A stretch of DNA of 64,000 nt from Canna indica (taxonomy: Eukaryota > Streptophyta > Magnoliopsida > Zingiberales > Cannaceae): positions 82,912,001-82,976,000 of the forward strand of contig CP136891.1 of assembly GCA_034359265.1 (NCBI GenBank), given 5' to 3'. The notes under the pieces are model-generated. The model was not told the origin of the DNA. It searched no databases and was given only the letters and a program-made list of their open reading frames with translations. The first letter of the stretch is position 1. Each line of letters begins with the position of its first letter. Below, piece after piece: positions 47,430-59,660 of this stretch. The translations under genes and the position numbers were made by a program.

Positions 47430-47591
47430 GATTTGCTTGGCTGCATTGAAATTTCTTCCACTTCACAATATATCAACTATAGATGTACACAATTTCCTAA
47501 CTCCAATCACAACATTAATTCACACTAAAATTTGAATTTATCCATCCTAATTATATATACTAATGACCAGTGACAAGTGACAATTTAGTAA

Positions 47592-48066
47592 GAACTCGGT
47601 TGGTACATTGTATAAGCCTCATATATAAAATAATACTATACAGTATTTGAGAAAAATATTAACTAATATCTGCACTAAAAATAATACCTCATAAATTGTC
47701 ATAAGGTGTATTAATAATACACTCTCAAAGCTCTTCGTTAGTTTGCACTAGAACTTTCAATATTTTGAATACTCATTTTACCTCCGGGCAAAAATTAAAA
47801 ATAAAAATAATAATAATAATTTTAATAATAAAATATATTATATATTTTTATATTATATTATATTATTATAATATATTATATATAATATAATATTATAGTG
47901 TATATTATTATATATTATATTATATTATAGTATACAAGTTAGTCAACATAGACTAGTCCTAGTACTATACAGACTAGTATATGTGTGCATCAAACTCTGC
48001 ATAATAATAGTACAATACAAACTAGTACTATACTTACTAGTACTATATAATATACCAAACGAGTCC
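47592..48066 (-). mobile_element. Tourist-like MITE, family 2, copy 2
   Basis: The ends GAACTCGGTTGGTAC and ACCAAACGAGTCC are inverted and flanked by TAA on both sides (47589-47591 and 48067-48069). The interior matches the element at 1922-2347 in opposite orientation (GAGAAAAATATTAACTAATA and CACTCTCAAAGCTCTTC). Confidence 0.85.
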
Positions 48067-48069
48067 TAA

Positions 48070-49376
48070 ATGAATAAGATAAAGAGAGCCGAGGATTTTG
48101 TTGAAGCTGGCCTACTACTTCATTAGAAATTTTGGATGTGTGCTTCGCTCTATGTTTTGCAAAAAGATGTTGAACCAAAACAATCAAATTACAGTGTTAG
48201 AATTCAAAAGTCAGGAGATCGGAGAGTAGCATAATCTTTTTGCTTCTCATTGTACTATTTCATCCGCTTAATAAATAGTTATTTGCTACAGAATTACTTT
48301 TCAGATATACACCGATGAAAAATCATAAATTATATACTCAATACATCGTGTTCTTTGATACTAATTATTGATCTTGAAGAAAATGGTACATTACCGATCC
48401 AACAACTTTGGCAACGGATATTCTAGAAATGGATTTGCTGAATTAGAGAACAGATAGACGTCTATTGACATTCAACCTTCGTTTAGGCTTAATCCATGGA
48501 AATATATATTATTCACGTGAAGGAACTTTTAATTGAGAAGGTTCATCGACCAAAGACAAAGGATAAAGATTTATCTACTTTTTTTAATTATTAATTATCC
48601 AGTAATGACTCGTCTATTTTTAGTTAAAATTCAATTGAAATTAATCAAGATAAAAATTTCATAAAATAAGAATACATCTTATTTACAAGACCATATTTTT
48701 AAAACTTATATTTATTTTAGCATAAATAAATTCAAAATCAATAAAATAAAAATAATTTTTTTTGGTTTATTAACTTTTCATTTTAAAATTAATAAAATAA
48801 AAGTTAAATAATTAATTCTAACATAATAATATAAAATTTTTGATAAAATATTCACTAAAAATTGAATTAATTTTTTTTATCACAAATGTGAATATACTAT
48901 TTTCTCAATACAACAATGAGTAACCATAATATCTTTTCACGATGACAAAAATAATTTTGAGTTTATTTCTGTATATAATATCCTTTATTTTATAATAAAA
49001 TTTATTTTTTATATATAAAAAAAATTCTCAGCAATTGCTTAAATTTTAATTCTCACTTTATTTATGTATTTTCTATTCTAATCTAATCGGAATTAAATTT
49101 AATTAAGTTAAAATTTTAAAATTCTACTCCCCTTCTAGATCCGCTAAAACACTTCCAAGGAATTGCGACGTAAACGGCGCTCCAGTTTTTGCCACGTTGC
49201 CTCGTTCCGTGACCGCAGAAAAAAACCGATCACAGTGAAAAAATTCTAGAGGTAGCGGAAGTCCTCGCGCTTCCTACCACCGACCACGGCAAGAGCTCAA
49301 CTCCACAGCGCGGCGTCCGACCTGCGTTTCGCTTGGTTGCGGCCTCTTTTCCTCCTCCTACCTTTGCGATTCCGGC
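48070..49376. other. AT-rich spacer and promoter region of the peroxiredoxin-like gene
   Basis: AT-rich without recognisable gene up to about 49130. From 49140 the composition becomes GC-rich toward the start of the next gene, as expected for a leader. No clear TATA element. Confidence 0.4.
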
Positions 49377-51880
49377 ATGGCGATGGTCTCCCCTCGAGCG
49401 CTCGCCTTGTCTCCTCCCCGATCGTCGCTCCGCTCCTTCCCTCGTCTGCCGAAGCCCTCTATACCTTCGATCCTTGGATTCCCTCAGACCCTCCCCTGCA
49501 CCCTCCCTCCGCTGGCCCAGCGAGCGGCTGCGGCGGGTTCCTCTTCCTCGGCCGCTAGGGCTTCTTCCTCTGCCTCCGGCAGCGTGGATGCCAGCACCTG
49601 GGAGGCTCTTGGCGGCGTCCGTGTCTTTGCGGCGTCCACTGGCGAGCCCGTATACTTTAGGGATCTTTGGGACCAAAACGAGGTATGGAGTTTCTTCTGT
49701 TGTTCTTTGAACCTCCTCGCAAATTAGCAAATTGAACTTTGTTTTGCTTCTCCTGATCGAGGAAGTCTGTTAGTGCGAGAAAGGACTTTTTAACCTTACC
49801 TCGTTGTTCGGAATTGGTGACATCGATTCTCCAGGATTCAAGGATATGAATTTTCTATAGGACGAATTCCGACACATGCTCCTTGCTAAATTTCCATTTC
49901 TTGTTTATTATGTAAATTCTGTTTCCAGTGCTCATTGTCACTAACCCTGATGCGTCCGAATAACATAAGGAAGCTTGGCTCTGCTGGAGAGAAATCAAGT
50001 TCTTTTAGATAGAAAAGAGCATCTGGGTTCTGGTGATTTGCACACACTAGCCACCATATCCTAACTAATACTAAGATGAGATCCAGGAAATTTTTTATAG
50101 ATGCTCCTTGAAAGTTGACTAGTTGGACTGCTTTCCTAATGGTTTGTTTTATCATGTCATTTCATATTATTATTATTTTGATTGGATGCTTTGCAAGGGG
50201 CAATTTCATGTCCAACTTTGAAGTTACGGCAATTAAATACAATGGCACAGAAAAACATGCGTATACTTAATGTTATATGAATATTTTCAAGCACTTGTCT
50301 TTTGTCATTCCTGTAATATTTTTTATGCGATCAGGGGGTGGCCGTTGTTGCACTTTTGAGGCATTTTGGATGTGTTTGCTGGTGAGAGTTTACTATCGAT
50401 GCCTACAATCATAACACGCATATATAGTTCAATCAACCAGATGCTTAAACATATAGTATTGTTGGAACTATATTTGGCTGATATTGGTTTACTTCTTCCT
50501 CTCTTCACATCAATTAGTTGGGAACTTGCCTCAGTCTTGAAAGATGCAATGCCAAGATTTGAATCGGCTGGGGTTAAACTAATTGCACTTGGTGTGGGAA
50601 CTCCTGACAAAGCTCGCATCCTTGCTGAACGAGTATGATCCAACTGGTCTTCCAATTTATTTTCAACATACTGTAATTTGCAAAATTCAGATTGTTTACT
50701 TGCATGAATAGAAAACTGAAATCTTGATGTGGGCTCAAGTGGAATTCTAGTACTTGATTTTTTTCACTCTAGTTGAAGTGCCATTGCTTCTTATGATGTA
50801 TTTCATAAATTAGACAAGATGCCAACTAGGATGTCAGATTCTCACTCAACATGCTAAACATATACTCAAATCTGGTTCAATTTAGTTATATATGCACTTA
50901 AGGAAGTTTTAATGCAACTTTTCCTTCATTTGGAAGTTGACTTTGGTTGGAAGGCTTTACTGAGCTTGGCAAGAAAAGATACCATGTTTAACATCTTTCT
51001 GTGGTTGGGCACAGTTTGGATGTGTTAAATGGTTCTTGCCTTTGGAACTTTAATCAGTTGTTGCAGTAGACAGTGGTAATAGTGGGAAAAATAAATAAAA
51101 ATAAAAGGTGTGATCTGTTCTTTTTTTATATCTTGGAGATTTGCTCGAAACACATGCTTCTGTACTCTACTTTGGATCTTAACAAACTATTACTTGTTCA
51201 TAATCTTCAGCCTAGTTTGTGTTTGGTTTTACTGTGCAAGTCATATTATTATCATTGTCAAGAAGATTGTGACACTTTCTAACTTTCTCCGGGTTGTTCT
51301 TCATCTCCGCTTTCCAAATTGATCAGCTGCCCTTTCCACTAGACTACCTTTATGCAGACCCAGACAGAAAGGTAAAATGACTTTACAAAGTTCTGTTTTT
51401 ATTTTATTTATTAGGAAAATAAATCTAATTCTTTGTTTCCAGGCCTATGATGTTTTGGGATTATATTATGGTTTGGGCCGCACTTTTTTCAACCCAGCTA
51501 GTGTATGCTCCTTATTAATTTCAACACTAATTAAGCTGGCCGTCTATTTACTGAAGAAAATGTAACTGATAGATTTATGTTTTCAATCATCAGGTAAAGG
51601 TGTTTTCAAGGTGGGAGTCTCTCAAGAAAGCAAACGAGAATTATACCATCTCAGCCACTCCAGACGATACTTCTAGCGTTCTCCAGCAGGTTTCTTCATT
51701 CACTCTTTCTAAAGCTCTGACCATTTGCATGTGTGCTTTCTTATAAGAGGTTTTCTTTAGGGTGGTATGTTTGTGTTCAGAGGAAAACAATTGTTGTATG
51801 CAAGAAAAGATGAAGGCACAGGTGACCATGCTCCTTTAGATGAAATCTTTGATGTATGCAGCAAAGTTCCAGTTGCATGA
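49377..51880 (+). CDS. Plastid-type peroxiredoxin-like PRXL2/AAED1 protein (7 exons)
   Basis: Exons 49377-49682, 50335-50381, 50518-50632, 51327-51371, 51443-51502, 51594-51689 and 51761-51880 keep the frame to give 262 residues. Residues 1-70 are rich in S, P, A and R and lack acidic residues, as in a chloroplast transit peptide. The thioredoxin-like AhpC/TSA_2 domain follows with RHFGCVCCWELAS (C115, C117, C118), GVKLIALGVGTPDKA, LPFPLDYLYADPDRKAY, GLGRTFFNP and GGMFVFRGKQLLYARKDEGTGDHAP. Family members are putative thiol antioxidant proteins; activity of the plant members is little characterised. Similar to Arabidopsis At2g37240. All borders are GT-AG. Confidence 0.9.
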
Positions 51881-52057
51881 ATTTCACAGCAAGTCATACA
51901 TAATTATCTCAAATGGGTAAGTTGTATCTGTTTGATTTTATTTCGTTTCAATTTTGAGTGTGTAAAAACATTCAGATTCCTGGTGTACTTCTCTGCATGT
52001 TTATTCAAGTTGCACTATTTGTTCATTTATAGGTTGTTTTGTTGAACGCGTTACACT

Positions 52058-52723
52058 AGGGGTGAGCAAAAAAAAACCGATTTTCTGGTTAACCGGAAAA
52101 CTGGTCCGAAACCGAACCGGTTTTTTCGGTTTCGGTTTTTTTTTTTTTGGAAAAATCGGTTTTCGGTCCGAGAGGTAAAAAGTCCACCGGTTTCAGTTAA
52201 CCGGCCGGTTGGATATAATTTATTAATTTTTAATTATATATATATAAATAATAATAATAATAATTTATAAATTATGAAAAATTATAAAAAATTACAGAAA
52301 ATTATATAAAAATTTTAAAAATTTTAAAAATTTTTAAAATATTTTAATTTTTTTTAAAAAATTTAAAAATATTTTAAAAAATCAAAAAATATTTTAAAAA
52401 ATAAAAATAAAAATATTAGTTTTTGTAGAACATTATCTTGGTTCAATGGTTTCATTTTTTTTTTCTTTTTTCTCAATGAGAATTTGCTATTTATTTAGAT
52501 TTTTCTCCATGATTTGCATAATATTATTATGTTTGTAGGTTAAAAAAATTTATTGGTTAACCGAAAATTATAGGTTAACCGAACCGAAAAAACCGAAACC
52601 GAAATAGCGGTTAACCGAAGTTAATGGACCGGTTTACGGTTAATGATTTTGAAATACCGAAGTTAATGGACCGGTTTTTTTTTTTGCTAATGGACCGGTT
52701 AACCGGTCCATGCTCACCCCTAC
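52058..52723. mobile_element. hAT-like MITE, GGGGTGAGC family, copy 2
   Basis: It starts AGGGGTGAGCA and ends TGCTCACCCCTAC, flanked by GTTACACT (52050-52057) and ATTACACT (52724-52731), an 8-bp duplication with one difference. Subterminal regions are dense in GGTTAACCG/CGGTTAACC motifs. Related to the intronic copy at 5383-6109. It lies about 180 bp past the stop of the peroxiredoxin-like gene, possibly within its transcript end region. Confidence 0.85.
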
Positions 52724-52878
52724 ATTACACTGTTATATAATCAACTAGTTTTCTGGTTGATGTAACGTTTTCTTGTCTAGAATGTGTAAATATCTAATGA
52801 TTTATTTTATTTCATCTTTGTGTTCTATGAATGCCGATAGCTTATTGAGGGGTATGGTTATACGGCAAGAGTTGATGC

Positions 52879-54436
52879 TAGGGCTGTTCACGGGTCGGGT
52901 CTGGTTAGGTTTAGAGAAAATTGACCCAACCCGATCATAAGTAATTGTGGGTTGGGTTGGGTCGGGTTCAAGATTTTCACCTCTCAAACCTGAGCCAACA
53001 CAACCTGAACTAGGTTGGGTCAGGTAGTCGGAGTATACCTGTTTAGGTAAGAAAATAGGTAATATGGTATTTTAAATATAATTAAAAAATAATTATTTTA
53101 AAAGGAAAAATCATACTTTTGATCCTTACAGTGTACTCGAATTTTGGTTTTAGTCCCCACAGTTTAAAATTTTAGTTTTAGTCCCCACATTTTATTTCCG
53201 TTTAGGATTTGGTCTTTGCCGTCACATGAGGCCTAAACGGAGCTGACATGGATAACAGATGCTGACTGGATATTGTTGACGTGGACCTGCAGGGACCAAC
53301 TTTGTAAACTATGGGGACTAAAATCAAAATTTTGTAAACTATGAGGACTAAAATCAAAATTCAAGTAAACTATAGGGACCAAAATTATTATTTTTCTTAA
53401 AAAAATATAAAAAATCACAAAATATTTTTAAATTTATTTATAAATAATTATTATATTTAAAAATATTAAAATTGAGCACACTATAGTAATTTATGTTAAT
53501 TTGGGTGGATTTAAACTGACACCGTCATTATTATTTTCCATGCATTTGCTGTTGTGGCAACACCATAATATAAGGTTATTACTACAACTCCGTGGGCATT
53601 GTTGAAGGATATTCATGGAAAACCGACATTTATTCGAGTGAAAATCAACATTTTTTGACGTTCGAAATCTAATTTAAACCGCTTTGAATGCGTCAAATTT
53701 AGGATTAAAATGGAGATGAGGAGGTGATCAGTGAAGAGATGAGTAGATCGGGAGAACAGATTTTTGAATTCTGCAACCATTGTGGAATTCACGTTAAATT
53801 AGGGTAATTAACAGATAAAAATCGACGCCTAATGACGGTGTCGATTTAAATCCACTAAAATTAACATAAATTACTGTAGTATGCTCAATTTTAATATATT
53901 TTAAATATTATAATAATTTATAAATAAATTTAAAAATATCTCGTGATTTTTTATTTTTAAAAAAAGAAATATAATAATTTTTGGTCCTTATAGTTTACTT
54001 GAATTTTGATTTTAGTCACCATAGTTTACAAAATTTTGGTTTTAGTCTCCATAATTTTAAAAGTTGTTCCTTGCAGGTCCACGTCACCAATGTCCAATCA
54101 GTATCTGTTATCCACTTTAGCTCCGTTTAAGTCTTATGTGACGGTAGAGACCAAATCCTAAATGGAAATAAAGTGTGGAGACTAAAATCAAAATTCGAGT
54201 AAACTGTGGGGACCAAAAGTATATGATTTTCCCATTTTAAAAACAATTATTCTTTAATATGGTATTTTAAAAAATTAAAAATATATAAATAATCGGATCA
54301 TCGGTTTCCAAATTTTGGAACCCCAAACCCGACCCAATTGTAGTCGGGTTTGGTCGGGTTTTACTCGACCCGACCTGATTACCCAACCCAAGCCAAATAG
54401 TTTAGGTTGGATTGGGTTCTCGGGTTCGTTGCCGTA
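52879..54436. mobile_element. Non-autonomous hAT element related to the 12-17 kb hAT
   Basis: The left end TAGGGCTGTTCACGGGTCGG is identical to the left end of the hAT at 11964. Internal phrases also match (TTTTCACCTCTCAAACC against TTTTTACCTGTCAAATCC). The right end is decayed (GTTGCCGTA for the expected ACAGCCCTA). It is flanked by perfect GTTGATGC copies (52871-52878 and 54437-54444). It has no transposase and contains a nested MULE-type foldback element. Confidence 0.85.
53104..54233. mobile_element. MULE-type foldback MITE with about 400-bp terminal inverted repeats
   Basis: The left arm 53104-53531 and right arm about 53831-54233 are inverted copies (GGAAAAATCATACTTTTG against GGGAAAATCATATACTTTTG, with repeated GGACTAAAATCAAAATT and GTGGACCTGCA). 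Both flanks are ATTTTAAAA (53095-53103 and 54234-54242), a perfect 9-bp Mutator-type duplication. The loop of about 300 bp is unrelated single-copy-looking sequence. It is inserted in the hAT element at 52879-54436. Confidence 0.92.
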
Positions 54437-54642
54437 GTTGATGCCTCTAGTACCATGAGCTTCATCCTTGCTATTTTAATAGGAATTAATAATACAATGT
54501 ATAGTCATTTTCCTTTTCCCCCCTTCCACCTCTGCAACTTTCCATTTTGTTTCAAGTTAATAGTCAAGTCTTGTTTTTGCACCTTCCCCTTCATACAAGT
54601 TAGTTTCTGATCGGACAATTTCTAGTTAGCTGTTCCAGACAA

Positions 54643-54729
54643 GGTTTTCAAAACAGGACCGGATCCGCTGGTTCGACTGGAGGACCTAATTGGATTTTGA
54701 CTCATAATGGGATGTGTCAAGAACAACCC
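54643..54729. mobile_element. 87-bp short insertion with perfect 14-bp target duplication
   Basis: GCTGTTCCAGACAA occurs exactly at 54629-54642 and 54730-54743. The insert begins GGTTTTCAAAACAGGACCGG and ends in AAGAACAACCC. A 14-bp duplication fits retroposition by LINE machinery. There is no clear poly(A), so the class is uncertain. Confidence 0.6.
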
Positions 54730-54743
54730 GCTGTTCCAGACAA

Positions 54744-57596
54744 CTCTAGCCTGCACTTTTTTTCTAATTTAATTTTTTTGACCTGGGCACATTGTAGTTA
54801 CTGGAAGTTCAGATAAAATGTTGGAACATTTTCAGCCGTTAAAAATCATTGGATCCTAGTCAATTTGGTTTACAATCCATGTGCTCTTTCTACCCATTGC
54901 CGTAGATGTTATATTTCCCCCTAGTATTAGGACATACATTTTATCCAATTGTGCGTAATTAAATGTTATCAATAGAATGCCTTTTTTTCTCCTGCAGTTT
55001 CTAACGTCGGCGTTGCAGAGATGGTGGTTTTGGGGCTGTTCCTTGAAGTATGAATTATGGGCGCAATCACTATTAAATAATTGTTGTGTATTAGCGGAAG
55101 CGACTGTAATATTCTTTCCAGAATCAGAAATGTTCTCAACTATACCTGTGCCTCTTTTTGTTGTGTGGCACCAAATGTTCTTTCATCTGAATTTAGCTTT
55201 AGTCTCCCCTCCCCGCTTGCGTTGATGCACAAAAGATAATATTCCACCGTTGACTGGTAATGTTTGTGATTGTAGGGGTTAACAGTTCCTCTCCTCTCCT
55301 CTCCTCTCAAGTCAGCAGCCTGTACTGATTGACATTTTCTTGACATATCAAGCTACAGATGATAAGTATAAAAACAACTTGTATTTAATTGATAGTTTTC
55401 TGTTCTTTTCGCATTTATGAATCCAGACGACGTCATCAAGATCATGAACTGGATCCAAGCTTTATGAAGCGTGCTTCAAATTCTTAAATGGGGGGGGGGG
55501 GGGTATTACTCATGTCTGTTTGGCCTGGAAACTTCAACTCCTACATGAATGAACATGTATACTCTTGTTACGCGTCAGACATCCATTCGCTGGTTTTACG
55601 CTTTACTAGAAGTTGCAAGAGGCCATAGTTTATGAATTAGAGTAAGAGTCTACATTCATGCTTGCGTGCATGCGATTTCTATTTCTACCCAAAGCTGGTA
55701 TTATTATCTGGGTGAGGTTTTCCTGTCACGGCTAAGAAGTGAGGAGCAGTTCCCCGCCTGACATTTAATCCGCCTGCGGTGAAGCAGGTAAGCGTTTAAT
55801 TCACTATGTTTGTCACAGTCCAAACATCAGCACAACTATATTTGGTGGTTAATACTTAATTTCCTGTTTGCAGCTCCTAACCTTCGCCGAACCGTAACTT
55901 CTTCGTGGCTTTAGAGGAAAAGAAGTAGAAATAGAAGAAGCAAAATAAGATTCTTTTCAGTCTTAGCAGTAGCTGTAGCAGGAGGCAGGAGCCTGCGCTG
56001 TCAAAGCCAATTTTTGCATTGAAGGCTCTGAACTCGTCCCCGCCTTCTTTATTCACATACCTATCAGATGGAATGTAATTTTGACGATGACCCTACCATG
56101 GAATCTCAGTCCCGTTGTGTTTTGCAGAGCGCTTATATCATTTCATATGCGCAGTTATTTATGTGATTTGTCTTGGTGCTTCTTTCCTTCTGGAGTTTGG
56201 CTTGGTTGTATTATCCATCATGGTGGTCTCCTCGAGACTCACTCCGTGATCTCCCACTTCTGTCTCCTTTTCTCCATCACTCTCCTTAAAAAGAAGCAGG
56301 AGATTTAAACAAGGGAATAAGAACTCCTCGCCATTGTTTATCTCCTTTCTCAAGACAAGTATTATGAAAGTGTTGAAGAAGTGGAGGAGTTGATTAGGAC
56401 AGCTTGCCATTGGATGTTGACCACTCAATTACCCGCAGAGTGTGGTTAAAGTTAAACTCATCCAACTTGGAGCTTCACTCGGGAATCAGAAGAAGAATTT
56501 TCTTTATTGTTTCTCACATGAGCTACTTTACTGAAGTTGACAGGATTGCAGCAAGTCTCTCTGCTGCATCAGTTTTAGCTGTACTCTTTTACACATCTCT
56601 TATCGCTCTCACCCACTGGCCCTCAAATAATGGGCTCCTTGCCCCTTTTCCTTGAGCTGACCATCGTCTTGTGTAGGGATATTGCTTGGATTTTCGTTGG
56701 GTTCTGTGCTTCCCACGTGAAGGAAAAGCCCCACACTTCATCGTATTACTACTGAATAATAGCGTAAGGTCTCTCTTGACATGGCTTTTGCTACCATACA
56801 TCTCCTTGTCTTGTCATTTAGTTTGGATATATCTTGCATTATAGTCTCATATCTAAAATGGTTTTATCAGTTAAATTTTGCTCTTAATGCTTTAACTTAG
56901 TACTGCTTATAAACTGCTTTATCTTGTTTGGTTTCATCCAAAAATTGTGTTGTTTTATACTTTTATTAAAATTCACACTTCTTTCCAAGGCTACAGAAAA
57001 TGTGAGTTGTTAGCTGGAGGATCAATATTCAACTAGCTCGCAGAAAAAATTGTTCATGGGCAGTTTGATTTATCATTTTCTCTCTTTTTGAAAATGTTCT
57101 GATTTAGTCCTAGACTCCTAGTAGATGTAACATGGCTTGTCAAATCTTTTGTTTGGGCCCCAGTATTGTCTACTACTAAATTATCATCTTTTATAGTAGG
57201 AGGCAGGTGACTTGTCTTTCTCATCTGCTGTCTAAAATTCTCACTTCTCTTTTCTATATCTATTTGGCTACTCTTCACTGATCTTTATAATTCAAGCGTG
57301 TTAATTTCCTAACTGCCACAAATTAGTGTTAGAAATTTTTTTAAACTGTTTCAAATGAGTATGCTGTACTCCTTGTAAAGTACCCTATTTTTTATCAGGT
57401 TCAATATATATTAGGCCCTCGGCTCATATTGAAAAGATAATACTTATGGCCCAGGCAGCTGGGCCTCCGAATTCTTCTTCGGATATGAAAAAAGATAAGG
57501 ATCAATTTTGTTGCAAGAGTAAAGCAAAAGAAGTTTGCGCATGCATACAAAAAGTGTCAAAGGTGGATATTCCCAAATACTTAGGATGACTGTGGG
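54744..57596. other. Intergenic, no supported gene
   Basis: Mixed composition. Several 60-90 codon frames exist (for example around 54977, 56159 and 56404), but none shows a recognisable domain or convincing splice pattern. It contains a CTCTC pentanucleotide array at 55287-55309 and a G run at about 55489-55503. A decayed or lineage-specific transcript cannot be excluded, but nothing supports one. Confidence 0.4.
55489..55503. repeat. Poly(G) run
   Basis: An uninterrupted run of about 15 G after AAAT. Such runs are rare in AT-rich plant spacers and may fold as a quadruplex or be an assembly or sequencing artefact. A similar run of about 11 G occurs near 63949. Confidence 0.85.
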
Positions 57597-59660
57597 GTAA
57601 GCTAATCTGTGTAGTAGTATTATTTTAGTATTTTTTTTATTATCTGGAGAAAGATTTCACTTAGAGAAGCACTTTAACATGAATTATCTGTATTTGTGGA
57701 AGATATTGAGCTTAACTTGTCTTGATAAAGATTTTGCTCAATAAAACTCATATTAATACGATTGAAATGGAGAGAGTTATAGAACTAAAAAACAGGATGT
57801 AGGGGGAAAGATATGTTCCAAGGCAATGATGCGTTGAATGTATTTTTAGATTTTTCTCATCATATATCATGCTAAAACCTTATGAAGAGATTTTTTTCTG
57901 AGAAAACCTTATGAACCAACTCCACAAGCATATATGCATGCACATCTTCATATATATATATATATATATAATTTTTTTGGAAATAAATGAGGCCAAGGAC
58001 ACATGCTTCATTTCATTTCAAGAGGATTGAAATGGAAGATGTACAAGGGGGAAGGGGGGAGAAGAGAGTAACGAAAACATATTGAAATATTTTTTTCATA
58101 ATATATACATATTTTTTCAATGAAACACATTTACACATTGAATATTCAATCTATTTCGTTGAGGAATGAAAAGACTAGATAATTTTCTGAATATACTGTT
58201 CTCTTCTAGTGCTTGTTCTTGTATAAGAAATATGCTTCACACATGCGGAGTGCAACACAGGTCTTCGAATCATCATGTTAATTTTTGTAGCCAATTGCCT
58301 AGTTTCCACAAGACATGAGGCACATCACATCAACCAGGTTTATTAACTAATTTATTCTGAGTTCTTGTTCATCTCTGTTTTGAAAGGCATTAATTATTTG
58401 GTACAGGAATTTCTTTATTCTTACGAATTTTAATCAAACATCCTCAAACTGCCATCCCCTATATCTCACTTCTAAAACTAGAGAAATTCCAAGGTGTTCA
58501 TGGAGTTTCAAATTCAAAGGTGTAGAAATCCCCATCCATATATCTTCCTTCTTCATATATAGATTTGCTTATTACATATAATTTAAGTAATTTGTACGAA
58601 TCCTCATTTTAAATTTTTGACAGAGTTCCATGGTTTCCAATCTATGGTTCCGCTGGTCTTATAAATCTTTCTTTTATTTTTCTTGCTAACATAAGGCTGA
58701 AACTTGTCTTGCTGATGTACTCTATACGTTCTTATCATCTTCTGCAAAGCGAGAGACACGGTGACTACGGAAAGTACATGTTCATCTAAGCATAGTTGAA
58801 TCCCTCTTTATACACATTGGGATTGCCTTTCTACTGTTGGTGTTTTGTATCATGTGGCAGTAGTTGAGCCAAGTTTGCATCATAAGTGAAGCATTGTTCT
58901 ACTTGCAGGGCACTGTGAAGTATCTAAATGTACTTAATTATTACAAGATAGGTTTCCTATGGTTATGTCCCATTTAGATAGTGCCAGAGGCCAGGGATGT
59001 GTATAGATCCTTAAGCTTGTCGACAATTCTTATACTTATTTGTCCAATACTGAGGATCAGTGTAAAAATCTTGTTCTATTTTCTTTCATCTATTTTATGA
59101 TTATTGTTCTCAGTTTCAGAATGTAAACTTTTACTGTTGTATCTGGTGAACAAGTTGGAGCAAAGTGAAATGACTGAAGTATTATGTGCCATGCATCTTC
59201 ACATCTTTCCTCCAGATTGAAGGGGTCGGTGGGGAAGGGTGTGATGACTAATGAGACAAGCTCAAAGAGAGGTGCAATCATTCCCAACAGCAAGTCTTTG
59301 TGTTGTGCACACTGCATAGGTGATGAATACACTCGTCATTACAACAATCATACAGGAGATGGGTACAAGGATATACATGGTTGCTGACCTTTGTACTTTA
59401 CGCAACATTTCTCTACTGGCACCTTCCTTCCCTTCATTTTCTTTACCACTTTTCTGGTACGAAATCATTTACATATGAAAACCTGTCCCTATGAAGACCA
59501 AGCATCACAAGAAAAAAGCATTGTTGCATCCCAAGAAAGCCGCAGAGCTCCTTATAATCTCATTTCTTAAGACCGATAGCTTATAATCTTATTAAGTTCA
59601 ATTTTCTTTCCCCATGTGTTTATGTGATTGTATCAGGTTCACATGAGATACTTAAATCTC
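57597..59660 (+). promoter_or_regulatory. Upstream region of the ANT gene, duplicated at 31088-32560
   Basis: It lies 0.7-2.8 kb upstream of the ANT start codon and is collinear with the copy after U-box gene A. Long stretches remain readable between the two (AAATCCCCATCCATATATCTT, CTAAGCATAGT, GTGCCAGAGGCCAG-like, ACCACTTTTCTGGTAC). It contains an insertion of about 600 bp relative to the other copy, including a TA tract near 57953. Probably promoter or enhancer DNA; function is inferred only from position. Confidence 0.6.

Noticed and set aside
56159..56655. Possible small gene around 56.2-56.7 kb
   Set aside because: Frames on both strands of 83-89 codons, no domain, no convincing start or splice pattern, no homology to the duplicated block.
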